Assembly: GCF_020035535.1 (NCBI RefSeq)
Contig: NZ_CP083349.1
Location: forward strand, 1,488,001 to 1,552,000
Direction: 5' to 3'
Source: Ensifer adhaerens
GTDB lineage: Bacteria > Pseudomonadota > Alphaproteobacteria > Rhizobiales > Rhizobiaceae
Length of the DNA stretch: 64,000 bases
Shown: one piece after another, positions 53,192 through 62,348 of the stretch
Numbering within the stretch: the stretch's first letter is position 1
How the letters are laid out: the number at the start of each line of letters is the position of its first letter
The notes under the pieces: model-generated
Database searches by the model: none
Told to the model about the DNA's origin: nothing
Seen by the model: only the letters and a program-made list of their open reading frames with translations
Position numbers and translations under genes: made by a program

Positions 53192-53910
53192 CCGATCCCT
53201 ATCGACGCAAAGAAATGATCGGTAGCTCCGAGCTCTATCTGGGCGATTGCATGGGCGTAATGCCACTTCTTGGCCGCGTCGACGCGGTGGTTACTGACCC
53301 TCCATATGGGATCAATGAGAATTCCAAGAAGGTTGCCTCGCGGGGCAAAATCGCGGCGCCGAAAGATTACGGAGACTTTGATTGGGACAAGTCTCCTCCT
53401 CCTCCCGAATGCATCGAACTGATGCGGCGGATTAGCAAGCACCAGATCATTTTTGGCGGCAATTATTTCGACCTCGGGCCGACTTCGTGCTGGTTGGTTT
53501 GGGATAAGGAGAACGGCGCCAACGATTTTGCCGACTGTGAGCTTGCCTGGACGAACCTTCCGAAAGCGGTTCGCCGTATAAATTGGCGCTGGAATGGCAT
53601 GATCCGGAAGGGGCAAGAAGAGCGGTTCCATCCGACGCAAAAGCCGCTTGGCGTTATGAAGTGGTGCCTCGGTCACATTCCTGAAGCGTCCACAATCCTC
53701 GATCCTTTCATGGGGTCCGGCACGACCGGCGTCGCGTGTGTTGGGGGGGGGCGTCGGTTTATCGGAATAGAGCGAGACGAGCGCTATTTCGAGGTGGCGT
53801 GCGAACGCATCCGCAAGGCCTATCACCAGGCGGATCTGTTCGTCGAGCAGCCAGCGGCTCCGGTGCCTTTCGACGAGCAGGTGAGCTTGTTCGGAGGCGC
53901 CGATGATTAG
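53188..53910 (+). CDS. Beta-class DNA methyltransferase (N4/N6)
   Basis: The 240-residue product starts with GTG (GGGGGGAAGG upstream). The order of motifs is catalytic VVTDPPYGINEN near residue 37, a target-recognition region, then LDPFMGSGTTGVACVGGG (SAM site) near 170. That order is the beta class, as in CcrM-type enzymes. It ends with a charged tail. It overlaps both neighbours; no restriction gene is adjacent. Confidence 0.93.
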   Translation: MTDPYRRKEMIGSSELYLGDCMGVMPLLGRVDAVVTDPPYGINENSKKVASRGKIAAPKDYGDFDWDKSPPPPECIELMRRISKHQIIFGGNYFDLGPTSCWLVWDKENGANDFADCELAWTNLPKAVRRINWRWNGMIRKGQEERFHPTQKPLGVMKWCLGHIPEASTILDPFMGSGTTGVACVGGGRRFIGIERDERYFEVACERIRKAYHQADLFVEQPAAPVPFDEQVSLFGGADD

Positions 53911-54634
53911 CCCTCTGGCGCGCCCTCTTCGTGTACTGGTCGGCTGTGAGACATCCGGCCGTGTGCGCCGTGCCTTTCTCGATCGCGGTCACGACGCATG
54001 GTCCTGCGATCTCTTGCGGGCTGATGATGGCAGCAACCGTCATATCGTTGGCGACGTCCGCGATTTGCTAGGCGACGGCTGGGATCTGCTCGCCGTCATG
54101 CATCCGCCATGCACGCGGCTCTGCAATTCCGGTGTTCGATGGCTCGACGATCCAGTGCAGAAGAACCCGCCGGATGAAGCCACTCCCGCAGAGAAGCTGG
54201 CATGGGCAGGCCTGTCACTTGATGAGCGCCGCATCATCATGCACCGGCTCCTCGACGAGGGCGCCGCGCTCTTCTCGGCCTGCTGGAACGCACCGATCCA
54301 GCGAGTGGCCGTCGAAAACCCGATCATGCACAAGCATGCGAAGGCGCGGATCGTAAACTACGAGCAGCCGGCTCAGACCGTCCAGCCATGGTGGTTCGGC
54401 GAAGCTGCCTTCAAGGGCACCTCATTCTACCTCCGCGGCCTGCCGCCGCTCACCGCCACCAATCGCCTTATTCCACCGAAATCCGGGACCGAGGAACACA
54501 AGGCGTGGTCTGCAATCCATCGGGCGTCGCCGGGGCCGGATCGCTGGAAGATCCGCTCCGCGACCTTTCAAGGCATCGCAGAGGCAATGGCGGAGCAGTG
54601 GGGCGGTCATGCAATGCGGGAGGTGGCAGCGTGA
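53903..54634 (+). CDS. Cytosine-C5-methyltransferase-like protein
   Basis: The 243-residue product has PLRVLVGCETSGRVRRAFLDRGHDAWSCDL (motif I-like), HPPCTRLCNSGVRW with the PPC of motif IV near residue 70, and VAVENPIMH (ENP-like motif VI). It is shorter than Dcm and has no clear target-recognition domain, so it may be an unusual or partial C5 enzyme. It overlaps the previous gene by 8 bp. Confidence 0.75.
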   Translation: MISPLARPLRVLVGCETSGRVRRAFLDRGHDAWSCDLLRADDGSNRHIVGDVRDLLGDGWDLLAVMHPPCTRLCNSGVRWLDDPVQKNPPDEATPAEKLAWAGLSLDERRIIMHRLLDEGAALFSACWNAPIQRVAVENPIMHKHAKARIVNYEQPAQTVQPWWFGEAAFKGTSFYLRGLPPLTATNRLIPPKSGTEEHKAWSAIHRASPGPDRWKIRSATFQGIAEAMAEQWGGHAMREVAA

Positions 54635-55530
54635 CGCCGGCCCGTCCTGCACTTCGCTGGCACGGCGGCAAATGGAGGATGGCGCCATGGGTGATCAGCC
54701 ACTTCCCTTCGCACCGGGTCTATGTGGAGCCGTTCGGGGGCGCCGCGAGCGTTATGCTTCGCAAGCCTGCTATCCCTGCCGAGGTCTACAATGATCTCGA
54801 CATGACCGTCGTCACGCTATTTCGTGTGCTTCGGGATCCGGTTAAGGCGCTCGAGTTGCAGCGTCGATTGCGCCTGACGCCTTTTGCCAGAGCCGAATTC
54901 GATTGGTCTTACGAGGCGGCTGTCGACGACATCGACCGCGCGCACAAAACCATCATCCGCAGCTTCATGGGGTTCGGATCAGATAGTGTCACGCGCTCGT
55001 GCAGAACCGGTTTCCGCACGAAATTGAGTGACGAGAGGGCGCTGCCGTCGCAATCCTGGTCATCGTTCTGGGAGGCTGTTCCGAGTTTTACCGATCGCTT
55101 TTCAGGCGTGACCATCGAGAACAAGCCGGCGCTCGAAATCATCGATCGCTATGACATGCCGCAGACGCTGTTCTATCTCGACCCGCCTTACCTTCATGGC
55201 ACCAGATCCTCGCTCGTCGGTCGCTCAAAGAGAACTCACGGCTACACCCACGAGATGAGTGACGACGATCACGAGCAATTGCTGGATCGGATCAATGCAA
55301 TGTCTGGGATGTGCATCATCTCCGGCTATCCGTCCCCGGTTTATGACGCGGCTCTATCGGAGTGGCGAAGGGTCGAGCGCAAGGCGATGGCCGACGGCGC
55401 GAGGGCACGAACAGAGGTGCTCTGGCTGAACCCGGCTGCGACCGAGCAACTCGCCTCAGAACAACGTGCCGCCGAACGGCGGTCCCGCACCTATCGACAG
55501 CAATCTCTCTTTCAGGAGGCCGCGAATTGA
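54631..55530 (+). CDS. D12-class N6-adenine DNA methyltransferase (Dam-like)
   Basis: The 299-residue product begins with GTG (MTPARPALRWHGGKWRMAPWV). It has the Dam/D12 features: GGKWR near the N-terminus, VYVEPFGGAASVMLRKPA, and the catalytic LFYLDPPYLHGTR near residue 185. The frame is open upstream but inside the previous gene. It is the fourth methyltransferase-like gene in a row. Confidence 0.92.
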   Translation: MTPARPALRWHGGKWRMAPWVISHFPSHRVYVEPFGGAASVMLRKPAIPAEVYNDLDMTVVTLFRVLRDPVKALELQRRLRLTPFARAEFDWSYEAAVDDIDRAHKTIIRSFMGFGSDSVTRSCRTGFRTKLSDERALPSQSWSSFWEAVPSFTDRFSGVTIENKPALEIIDRYDMPQTLFYLDPPYLHGTRSSLVGRSKRTHGYTHEMSDDDHEQLLDRINAMSGMCIISGYPSPVYDAALSEWRRVERKAMADGARARTEVLWLNPAATEQLASEQRAAERRSRTYRQQSLFQEAAN

Positions 55531-56828
55531 GCATCGCGATTATGTCCGTACTCTTCAAGGCGCATCTCGGCTCGACGAGCCGCAAGATGCTGGCGGTGCG
55601 CCTTGCTGATTTTGCCGACGACGACGGAAAAGGCATTTGGCCGACAGTGGCCCGTCTTTCCCGCGAGACTGAGCTTTCGGAGCGCCAGGTGCAGCGTATT
55701 CTCGCCGAATTCGTCGACGAGGGGTTGTTGGTCGTCAAGTCGAGGGGCGGTAGCAAGCCTGGTGAGGCGACGCGCTACGATTTCAGCATGTCGGCGATTG
55801 CTCGCCTGAAGGACCCAAAAGCGAAAAGCGAAGGGTGTCATGGTGTCACCCATGACACGGAGTCACCCACGACACCGGCGGCGGCTATGGGTGACACTGA
55901 CGACGCCGACGGGTGTCACCATGTCACCCAAACCGTAATAGAACCACCAGTAGAACCATCAGATCTGAGAGAGGGTGCGCGCGAAGGTTTTTCGGAAGAA
56001 TGCCAAACCGAGACGTCGGGCTCTATCGAGCGGTCTTTCCGTCGGTGGATGCCAAGCTGGCCGACGTATGTCGGCGACAGTGTCGATGCGGCGAGGTCTG
56101 CGTGGGTTGCTCTTTCGCCCGAAGAGCGAGTAGCAGCCGAGGCGCGCACGGCTGACTACCTCGATGCGGCGAAGGTTGGTGGGCGCAAGACGATCTGCTC
56201 GATGGCGGTCTATTTGCGGGAAAAGCGCTGGGAGAAGCTACCAGCAAAGCCGGCCGCCGCTCAAGGTCCGAAACTTGCCGGGCCTTTCGGCAAGCTCTGG
56301 ATGGCGACGCGCTTGGCTGATCTCTTCCGCAAGCCCTACGGCACGGGGATCGAACTAAACCAGTTTGAGCGGCGGCTTGCTGACAAGATACAGCAGCTTA
56401 TCACCAGTGGCGCAGAGGTGCCGGCGGACCTGACGAAAATGGAGCTATCTATGCTCGCTGACGGTAATCCTGTCGGTTATCTGATGCGCGACAAGGTGCT
56501 TCGCCACGGCTGGCCGCTAGTCAACGAGATGCAGGCGAGGGCTAGCGAGGCGAAGGGATATCCTTGTCCGCAGGACCTGATGCCCTATGCGGAAGCCTTT
56601 CAGCAGGTCCCTCGTGAAGGCGAGCTGTTCTCCGCATGGAAGGCCGAGCACAGCCGGCGTGGATGGCCGTTCTTCTCCGAAGGGCGGTTGCCAGAGTGGA
56701 TCTGGTTCCCACCGCTGATCACCATGGACGGCGGTGGCCTAGATGTGAGCGCAGCGCTCGATCACTTCCACCATCAGATTTCCGACTATCTCGCAGCGAG
56801 AGGCAGGGGCCATGACAATGCAGCGTAA
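55527..56828 (+). CDS. HTH-containing phage replication-type protein
   Basis: The 433-residue product starts with TTG, seven bases after AGGAGG; an ATG five codons later is the alternative but is far from the ribosome-binding site. The N-terminal winged HTH (SRKMLAVRLADFADDDGKGIWPTVARLSRETELSERQVQRIL, in parts) resembles phage replication-initiator helix-turn-helix proteins. The rest is largely unrecognised, ending HQISDYLAARGRGHDNAA. A replication role is inferred from position and the HTH. Confidence 0.68.
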   Translation: MSIAIMSVLFKAHLGSTSRKMLAVRLADFADDDGKGIWPTVARLSRETELSERQVQRILAEFVDEGLLVVKSRGGSKPGEATRYDFSMSAIARLKDPKAKSEGCHGVTHDTESPTTPAAAMGDTDDADGCHHVTQTVIEPPVEPSDLREGAREGFSEECQTETSGSIERSFRRWMPSWPTYVGDSVDAARSAWVALSPEERVAAEARTADYLDAAKVGGRKTICSMAVYLREKRWEKLPAKPAAAQGPKLAGPFGKLWMATRLADLFRKPYGTGIELNQFERRLADKIQQLITSGAEVPADLTKMELSMLADGNPVGYLMRDKVLRHGWPLVNEMQARASEAKGYPCPQDLMPYAEAFQQVPREGELFSAWKAEHSRRGWPFFSEGRLPEWIWFPPLITMDGGGLDVSAALDHFHHQISDYLAARGRGHDNAA

Positions 56829-57450
56829 CGACTTCACCGGAACGCCGATCGCTGCCGAAACGGGCGACAGATACGCGGATCGCATGCGCATACTGACCGA
56901 GGAAATGCTGCATGAGGCGAGCCTGAAGGCTGCGGGTGATTCGCCCTGGTATGTGCTTCAAGTGATGACGGGCCGAGAGAACGCTGTGGAAAAGCTGCTC
57001 GGAGAAGCCGAAATTGAAGTTTGTGTGCCGATGCGGAAGGGGCGTAAAAGACGGGTCAGGCACCGGATTATCGATGGCGCTAGCACGCCAGTGATCATCG
57101 GATATGTGTTCGTTCGCTGCCGTTATTCATTGGCAGCGATGGCGGGCCTACTGGCTGCCGAGCACGTGGTGGGCATCCTCGGCGGCAGCGACAAGCCGCA
57201 TGTTGTCTCTGCCGAGGAAGTGAATCAGTTCAATGAGAAGGCTAACACTGGTCTCTTTGATTGGGATGTTCAATCGGACGTCTTCAGGTCAGGTCAGAAG
57301 GTGCGTCTGAACGGCGGAATGTTCACCGGTTTCATCGGCACGATCGTCTCCTGTAGGGCGGACGGGATGGGCGACGCGGTGGTCGCGCTTGATGCTTTCG
57401 GCCGGATGAAGCCGGTCCTCGTGCCTCTTGCAATCCTCGAAAGAATATGA
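56812..57450 (+). CDS. NusG-like transcription antitermination protein
   Basis: The 212-residue product has a NusG N-terminal domain (DSPWYVLQVMTGRENAVEKLL near residue 44, VIIGYVFVRCRYS, and a VVGILGGSDKPHVVSAEE block). A KOW-type domain closes it (VFRSGQKVRLNGGMFTGFIGTIV near residue 160). An extra basic loop (RKGRKRRVRHR) lies between. It is a specialised NusG paralogue, likely to promote read-through in its own operon. The late genes follow immediately. It overlaps the previous gene. Confidence 0.88.
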   Translation: MTMQRNDFTGTPIAAETGDRYADRMRILTEEMLHEASLKAAGDSPWYVLQVMTGRENAVEKLLGEAEIEVCVPMRKGRKRRVRHRIIDGASTPVIIGYVFVRCRYSLAAMAGLLAAEHVVGILGGSDKPHVVSAEEVNQFNEKANTGLFDWDVQSDVFRSGQKVRLNGGMFTGFIGTIVSCRADGMGDAVVALDAFGRMKPVLVPLAILERI

Positions 57451-57561
57451 GTCTCTCTGCCTCGGAAGATCCGATGATCCAGAGTGAGCCCTTGAGCCGA
57501 TGGCACTGACCGGAGGCGAGCGAAGCCCAAAGCTTCCGGGTCGGTACGCCGGTCGGACCCA

Positions 57562-57656
57562 GCCCTGACCGCCTCGACGAGGCACCGCTTCAGGGCAAGT
57601 GCGAAAGCATTGCCAGTCACCTCCGCATTCAGGCGGGCCTCAGACCGAGCGCCCGC
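57562..57656 (+). other. Tandem stem-loops in the late leader
   Basis: GCCCTGA (57562-57568) pairs with TCAGGGC (57590-57596). GCGGGC (57633-57638) pairs with GCCCGC (57651-57656). A smaller GACCC/GGGTC hairpin follows. Such stacked stems upstream of late genes recall the put RNA sites of phage HK022 or nut-like regions. Confidence 0.4.
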
Positions 57657-57731
57657 CGACCCCGCCCTTCGGGTCCTTCCCGCCCAAAAACTGTAAGCGG
57701 GTGAGGCGGCAGCGCGGGCCTTTTGGCTGTG

Positions 57732-57755
57732 AGTGCGCCCGGCGCACTTTGTTTT
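57732..57755 (+). terminator. Intrinsic terminator directly before terminase
   Basis: The stem AGTGCGC / GCGCACT with a 3-nt loop is followed by TTGTTTT. It lies 25 nt before the terminase small-subunit ATG, so the packaging genes would need read-through or a promoter in the remaining bases. Confidence 0.7.
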
Positions 57756-57779
57756 GGACTTGTTGTTGTTTAGCTCCAC

Positions 57780-58430
57780 ATGACCGATCAACTCACCGAG
57801 ACCGACATTGTCGACCTCGTGCAGCGCTATCCGCTGCCCGAGGTGGTGGAAGATTGCGTCATGACGCAGCAGGAACTCGCCGACGCAATGGATGTGTCGT
57901 TGCCGACGATCGCCGCCTGGATCTCGAAGGGTATGCCGGTCAAGCAAAAGGGCGGCGCCGGCAGCGCTTACGAGCTGCAGCTCTCGCATTGCTTCGCCTG
58001 GCGGCAGGCGCAGAAGGCAAACGAGGATCTGCGGTCGGAAAAAGTGCGCCAGGCGACGCAGGCGCTGCGGCTCGCCCTCGTCGGCGGATCCTCTGGCGAC
58101 ACGATGGCCGCGCTCGATCCAAAAACCCGCCGCGAGATCATGGCTGCACAGCGCGAACACGAGATGTTCGAGCGCGATCGAAACCAGCTGATGCGCCGCG
58201 ATGATGTACGCGAGACCTTCGACGTGGTTTTCAGTCTGATCCGCGATCAGTTGAATGCAGCGCCTGACGTGATTGAGCGCAAGCATGCGCTCGAGCCGAA
58301 GCTAGTGCACGCGCTCATCGATATTTGCGACGACCTTGTCTCCGGTGTGAAAGAGGCGATCGACGCATTCTGGCGCGACCGGCCGGTGCGCGAAGCGACC
58401 GCGCAGAAGCGGGATCTCTTTGATTCATGA
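57780..58430 (+). CDS. Terminase small subunit (Nu1/DUF1441-like)
   Basis: The 216-residue product has an N-terminal winged HTH (MTQQELADAMDVSLPTIAAWISKGMP at about residues 28-53), as in lambda Nu1, then a long charged helix (LRLALVGGSSGDTMAALDPKTRREIMAAQREHE, in parts). It should recognise phage DNA and regulate the large subunit. It overlaps the terminase large gene by four bases. Confidence 0.85.
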   Translation: MTDQLTETDIVDLVQRYPLPEVVEDCVMTQQELADAMDVSLPTIAAWISKGMPVKQKGGAGSAYELQLSHCFAWRQAQKANEDLRSEKVRQATQALRLALVGGSSGDTMAALDPKTRREIMAAQREHEMFERDRNQLMRRDDVRETFDVVFSLIRDQLNAAPDVIERKHALEPKLVHALIDICDDLVSGVKEAIDAFWRDRPVREATAQKRDLFDS

Positions 58431-60616
58431 AAGAGGCTCGGGTCTGGGAGAAGTTCCTTCCTCCGGTTCCGCCGCCAGCCTTCGCCGATCCCTGGGACGT
58501 GGTCGGCGAGGCTTTGCCGGTACTGGCGCCGGCGCGGCGTATCGACGTACCGACCTGGGCAGAGAAGGGGGCTGACGGCAAGCAGGGTCGGAAGATCTCG
58601 TCGCCTGGCTTTTCCGGAGGCTGGCGAAACGACTTCGCGGCTTACATGGTCGAGCCGTCGCGCATGACGACTTCACGCCGCTTCGGTGCGGTAGTCTTTG
58701 CAGGGCCGGCGCGTACTTCGAAAACCGAGCCGCTGATCTTGAACACGATCGGCCATCGCATCGTTTGCAATCCGCGCGACATGCTGGTCGTCTGCTCGAC
58801 GCAGGACGTGGCGAAGCAGTTTTCCGAGCGAAAGCTCGCCCCGATGATCCGTGCAAATAGCTCGATCGCCGAGCGGCAGATGACCGGCCGCGGCTCGGAT
58901 AACATTCACGAGAAGCGGTTCGCGGGGAACATGAACCTGCAGATCCGCTGGCCGGTCATCGGCTATTTTTCGCAGAACGAATATTTCGACGTTCTGCTGA
59001 CCGATTACGACCGCATGCCCGAGGATGTCGACGGCGAAGGGGCGCCGTTCATGCTGGCGCGCAAACGCACGCAACATGCTGGCTCGCAAGGCATGGTGAT
59101 CTGTGAATCCTCTCCGGGTCGGTTGATCGAGCGCGACGACTGGCAGCCATCGACGTTGCACGAAGCGCCGCCCTGTTCGGGGATCCTCGCCGAGTACAAT
59201 CTCGGCACGCGGGGCGGGTTCTACTGGACTTGCCCTTCTTGCGGTGACCCGTTCCGGCCGCTGTTTGAACGGCTGCACTATGAGCGCAAGGCGACGCCCG
59301 GCGAGTCAGCGCGCACCGTCGAAATGGTTTGCCCGAACGGCTGCTGCATCGGCGCCGATCGCAAGCACGAGCTGAATTGCTCTGGCATCTGGTTGCACGA
59401 GACGAATAACGGTCAGAACCTGGTCGAGATCGACGATCCGGCCGTGCGCGACACTGATGTCGTTTCCTACTGGCTCGAGGGGCCGGTCGCCGCGATGCAA
59501 AGCTGGGAACAGCTCGTGATGCGCGCCGAGCAGGGGCGGATCCAATTTGAGGAAACTGGCGACGAAGGCGCGCTGAAGGCGACGATCAACCTTGACCAGG
59601 GGCGGCCGCATCTGCCGCAGATCCGCACGGTCGGCGACACGCTCGCGCCGGAGACGCTGAAGGCGCTTTCCGAGGCCTTTCCGATGCGGGTTGCGCCGGC
59701 CGAGACGCGGTTCATCACCGTGCAGGCCGACGTGCAGCCGAACCGCTTCGTTGTCCAGGTCGACGCCTGGGGGCCGGGGCTCGAGCGTTGGTTGATCGAT
59801 CGCTTCGACATTCACGAGCCGCCGGCCGATGCGCCGAACGCCGCGAACCGCTCGATCGACCCGCCGCGCTATTACGAGGACTGGTCAGCGCTCTCGGCGC
59901 TGCTCGAGCAGCGTTATCCGGTCGCCGGATCCGGCTTCGCGCTGGCGCCGCGGGCCATCGTCGTCGACTTGCACGGCGCCAAGGGCACGACGGATCACGC
60001 CTATCACTGGTGGCGGCATCATCGCCTGGCCGGAAACTCCGGTCGCTGCTTCATCCTGCGTGGTCGCGGCGGCGTCACTCGCGAGCGTGCGACGCTGAAA
60101 GTGCCTGAGAAGGTGCAAGGCACGAAGCGGCGTCGGAAGTCGGATCTTCTCTACATCGAGGCGGGCACCGATCCGCTGAAGGATGAGGTGATCATGTCAC
60201 TCACCCGCAAGGATGCGGGGCCTGGCAAGTATCACCTGCCGGAGACGTTGGCTGAAAACGTCTTCGCCGAATTCTGTGCCGAGGTGCGCACCGATCAAGG
60301 CTGGCGCGAACGCAAAAGCGGGCTGCGAAACGAGGCGCTCGACCTTGCGGTGTACGGCAAGGCGATCGCCATCGTGCTCAAGGCCGAAAAAATCAACTGG
60401 ACGCGGCCGCCGGCATGGGCGGCCGAGATGCCGGAGAATTCTTCCGCTCTTCCGGTCGAGACAGGCACCGCGCCGCCGAAGCGGGGCAGGGCGCCGAAGC
60501 CGTCGGAAAAGCCGACAGAGGCGGCGCCGGCAGCAGCAGCAACCCGGCCGGCGGCCTCGCCGGCCAACCAGTCATCATCCTGGATCCGCCCTCGCGGCAG
60601 CTGGTTCTCAAGGTAG
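58427..60616 (+). CDS. Terminase large subunit (GpA family)
   Basis: This is the packaging motor ATPase and nuclease. The 729-residue product has a deviant Walker A FAGPARTSKTEP (residues 91-102) and Walker B-like VLLTDYDRMPED (189-200). Two Cys pairs, WTCPSCGDPF and CPNGCC, form a likely zinc site, and nuclease-type acidic positions lie in FITVQADVQPNR and VVDLHGAKG. The C-terminal 70 residues are Ala/Pro-rich and low-complexity. Length fits lambda-like GpA. Confidence 0.93.
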   Translation: MKEARVWEKFLPPVPPPAFADPWDVVGEALPVLAPARRIDVPTWAEKGADGKQGRKISSPGFSGGWRNDFAAYMVEPSRMTTSRRFGAVVFAGPARTSKTEPLILNTIGHRIVCNPRDMLVVCSTQDVAKQFSERKLAPMIRANSSIAERQMTGRGSDNIHEKRFAGNMNLQIRWPVIGYFSQNEYFDVLLTDYDRMPEDVDGEGAPFMLARKRTQHAGSQGMVICESSPGRLIERDDWQPSTLHEAPPCSGILAEYNLGTRGGFYWTCPSCGDPFRPLFERLHYERKATPGESARTVEMVCPNGCCIGADRKHELNCSGIWLHETNNGQNLVEIDDPAVRDTDVVSYWLEGPVAAMQSWEQLVMRAEQGRIQFEETGDEGALKATINLDQGRPHLPQIRTVGDTLAPETLKALSEAFPMRVAPAETRFITVQADVQPNRFVVQVDAWGPGLERWLIDRFDIHEPPADAPNAANRSIDPPRYYEDWSALSALLEQRYPVAGSGFALAPRAIVVDLHGAKGTTDHAYHWWRHHRLAGNSGRCFILRGRGGVTRERATLKVPEKVQGTKRRRKSDLLYIEAGTDPLKDEVIMSLTRKDAGPGKYHLPETLAENVFAEFCAEVRTDQGWRERKSGLRNEALDLAVYGKAIAIVLKAEKINWTRPPAWAAEMPENSSALPVETGTAPPKRGRAPKPSEKPTEAAPAAAATRPAASPANQSSSWIRPRGSWFSR

Positions 60617-60620
60617 GAAC

Positions 60621-60821
60621 ATGGCCTATACGCAAACGCAGATCGACGCCCTGAAAAAGGCAATCGCCTCCGGCGTCCTGACCGTTCGCCACGGCGACGA
60701 GCAGGTCACCTATCGCTCGTTTTCCGAGATGCGGCAGCTGCTGAAGGATATGGAGGCGGAGGTCAATCCGTCATCCCAGCCTTCGCGCCGCACTGTTGCC
60801 GGTTTCACGCGGGGGCTTTGA
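60621..60821 (+). CDS. Phage head-tail joining protein (gpW-like)
   Basis: The 66-residue product (MAYTQTQIDALKKAIASGVL...) has the gpW pattern: an N-terminal helix, the beta-hairpin TVRHGDEQVTYRSFSEMRQL, and a C-terminal helix with a basic tail. It fits the 60-70-residue joining protein that connects portal and tail in lambda-like phages. Its ATG follows AGGAAC. Confidence 0.87.
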   Translation: MAYTQTQIDALKKAIASGVLTVRHGDEQVTYRSFSEMRQLLKDMEAEVNPSSQPSRRTVAGFTRGL

Positions 60822-60824
60822 TCC

Positions 60825-62348
60825 ATGAACCTGATCGACCGGATCATTGCCGCGGTCTCGCCGTCGGTAGCGCTGAAGCGTGAGATGATGCGCGGCAAGG
60901 CCGCAGCCCTTTCCGACGCCCGTATGGCCTATGACGGCGCAACGCGCGGTCGCCGGGCTCAGGGCTGGCGGGTTGTGTCGACCGATGCCAATGCCGAGAA
61001 CCTGCCGGCGCTGGGGCGGTTGCGGGATGTAGCGCGCGACATGGTGCGCAACAACCCTTATGCGGCGCGGGCAAAGTCGGCCCTGAAAAACAACATCGTC
61101 GGGCCTGGCATCTTTCCGTCGGTGGAAGCGAAGAACCGCAAGATCCGGACGCTGCTCGAGGATCTCATCAAGCGGCATTTCGACACGAGTGCCTGCGACG
61201 CGCATGGACAGAGCGACCTTTACGGCCTCGAAGCCCTGGTTATGGGAACGGTCGCCGAGGCCGGCGAGGCGCTGGTGCGCCGGCGGTGGCGCCGTGCCGA
61301 GGATGGACTGGCGCTGCCATTCCAGATCGAAGTGCTCGAGCCTGATTTCCTCGACACGTCGAGGGATGGGCCGCTTCCGAATGGCGGATTCATCATCCAG
61401 GGGATTCAGTTCACCCCTTTCGGTCGTCGTGAGGGCTACTGGATTTTTTCCGAGCATCCCGGCGCCGCATCGATGCGCGCGACTAACTTCGAAAGCAAGT
61501 TGGTGCCGGCGGCCGACATCGCGCATATCTATCGCGTAGATCGGCCGGGGCAGGTTCGCGGCGTCACCTGGTTTGCGCCGGTCATCCTGAAAATGCGGGA
61601 TCTCGCGGACTATGCCGATGCGCAGCTCGTGCGGCAGAAGGTGGCGGCGTGCTTCGCTGCCTTCGTCACCTCCGAAGATGACGTGACCGGCGGCGGCGAT
61701 GCGGTCAAGGATGCTGATACCGGCAGCCCTTACCTGGTCGAAGAACTGCAGCCGGGCATCATCCAGCGCCTGAAGCAAGGCGAGGACGTGACCTTCGGCA
61801 CGCCGCCCTCGGTCGGGGAGTATGGGGCCTACAAGCGGGCCGAGCTGCAGGAAGTCGCCGTCGGCATGGGAATGTCGTACGAGGCGCTTTCCGGCGACCT
61901 TAATGGCGTCAACTTCTCGTCGGGCCGGATGGGCTGGCTTGAATTCCAGCGGACCATCGCTGCCGCGCAGTATCACATGCTGCTGCCGCAGCTCTGCGAT
62001 CCGCTCGGCCGCTGGTTCCTCGAGGCAGCTGCGCTGATGCTTGGCGCGGGCGTCATGGACGCAAAGGTGCGTTGGACGCCGTCGCCGCGCGAGATGATCA
62101 ATCCGGCCGAGGAGATTAAGGCTGCGGTCAGCGCGATGCGCTCCGGCCTTTCCTCGCGACCCAGCGAGCAGCGCAAGCTCGGTCATCATCCAGAGGATCT
62201 CGATCAGGAGATCGCCGACGCAAACAAGCGAGCCGACAAGCTCGGTCTCGTCTTTGACAGTGATCCGCGCCGCGTGACCAGCACCGGCAATGCCGTCGCC
62301 CTTGGCGGTGAAACTTCCAAACCGACAGGAGAAGAAGGCGATGTCTAG
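60825..62348 (+). CDS. Phage portal protein (lambda-type)
   Basis: The 507-residue product begins MNLIDRIIAAVSPSVALKRE and matches lambda gpB-type portals: AYDGATRGRRAQGWRV, NPYAARAKSALKNNIVGPGI, and the conserved GMSYEALSGDLNGVNFSSGRMGWLEF near residue 345. It forms the dodecameric DNA-entry ring. The stop overlaps the start of the protease-capsid fusion. Confidence 0.95.
   Translation: MNLIDRIIAAVSPSVALKREMMRGKAAALSDARMAYDGATRGRRAQGWRVVSTDANAENLPALGRLRDVARDMVRNNPYAARAKSALKNNIVGPGIFPSVEAKNRKIRTLLEDLIKRHFDTSACDAHGQSDLYGLEALVMGTVAEAGEALVRRRWRRAEDGLALPFQIEVLEPDFLDTSRDGPLPNGGFIIQGIQFTPFGRREGYWIFSEHPGAASMRATNFESKLVPAADIAHIYRVDRPGQVRGVTWFAPVILKMRDLADYADAQLVRQKVAACFAAFVTSEDDVTGGGDAVKDADTGSPYLVEELQPGIIQRLKQGEDVTFGTPPSVGEYGAYKRAELQEVAVGMGMSYEALSGDLNGVNFSSGRMGWLEFQRTIAAAQYHMLLPQLCDPLGRWFLEAAALMLGAGVMDAKVRWTPSPREMINPAEEIKAAVSAMRSGLSSRPSEQRKLGHHPEDLDQEIADANKRADKLGLVFDSDPRRVTSTGNAVALGGETSKPTGEEGDV

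Larger units (their letters stand above)
57451..57779. other. Hairpin-rich leader between the NusG-like gene and terminase
   Basis: No gene is supported in these 329 bp; short frames at its left (20 and 22 codons) have no ribosome-binding site. It holds several stem-loops and ends in an intrinsic terminator, listed separately. It is a candidate antitermination target or late promoter region. Confidence 0.6.

Noticed and set aside
51504..55530. A complete restriction-modification system
   Set aside because: Several methyltransferases are present, but no adjacent gene shows a restriction-endonuclease motif. The HNH gene is 10 kb away in another operon.
57599..58204. Plus-strand frame of 201 codons through the late leader into terminase
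   Set aside because: Overlaps the terminase small-subunit gene out of frame and is Arg/Pro/Cys-rich; a GC-driven shadow.
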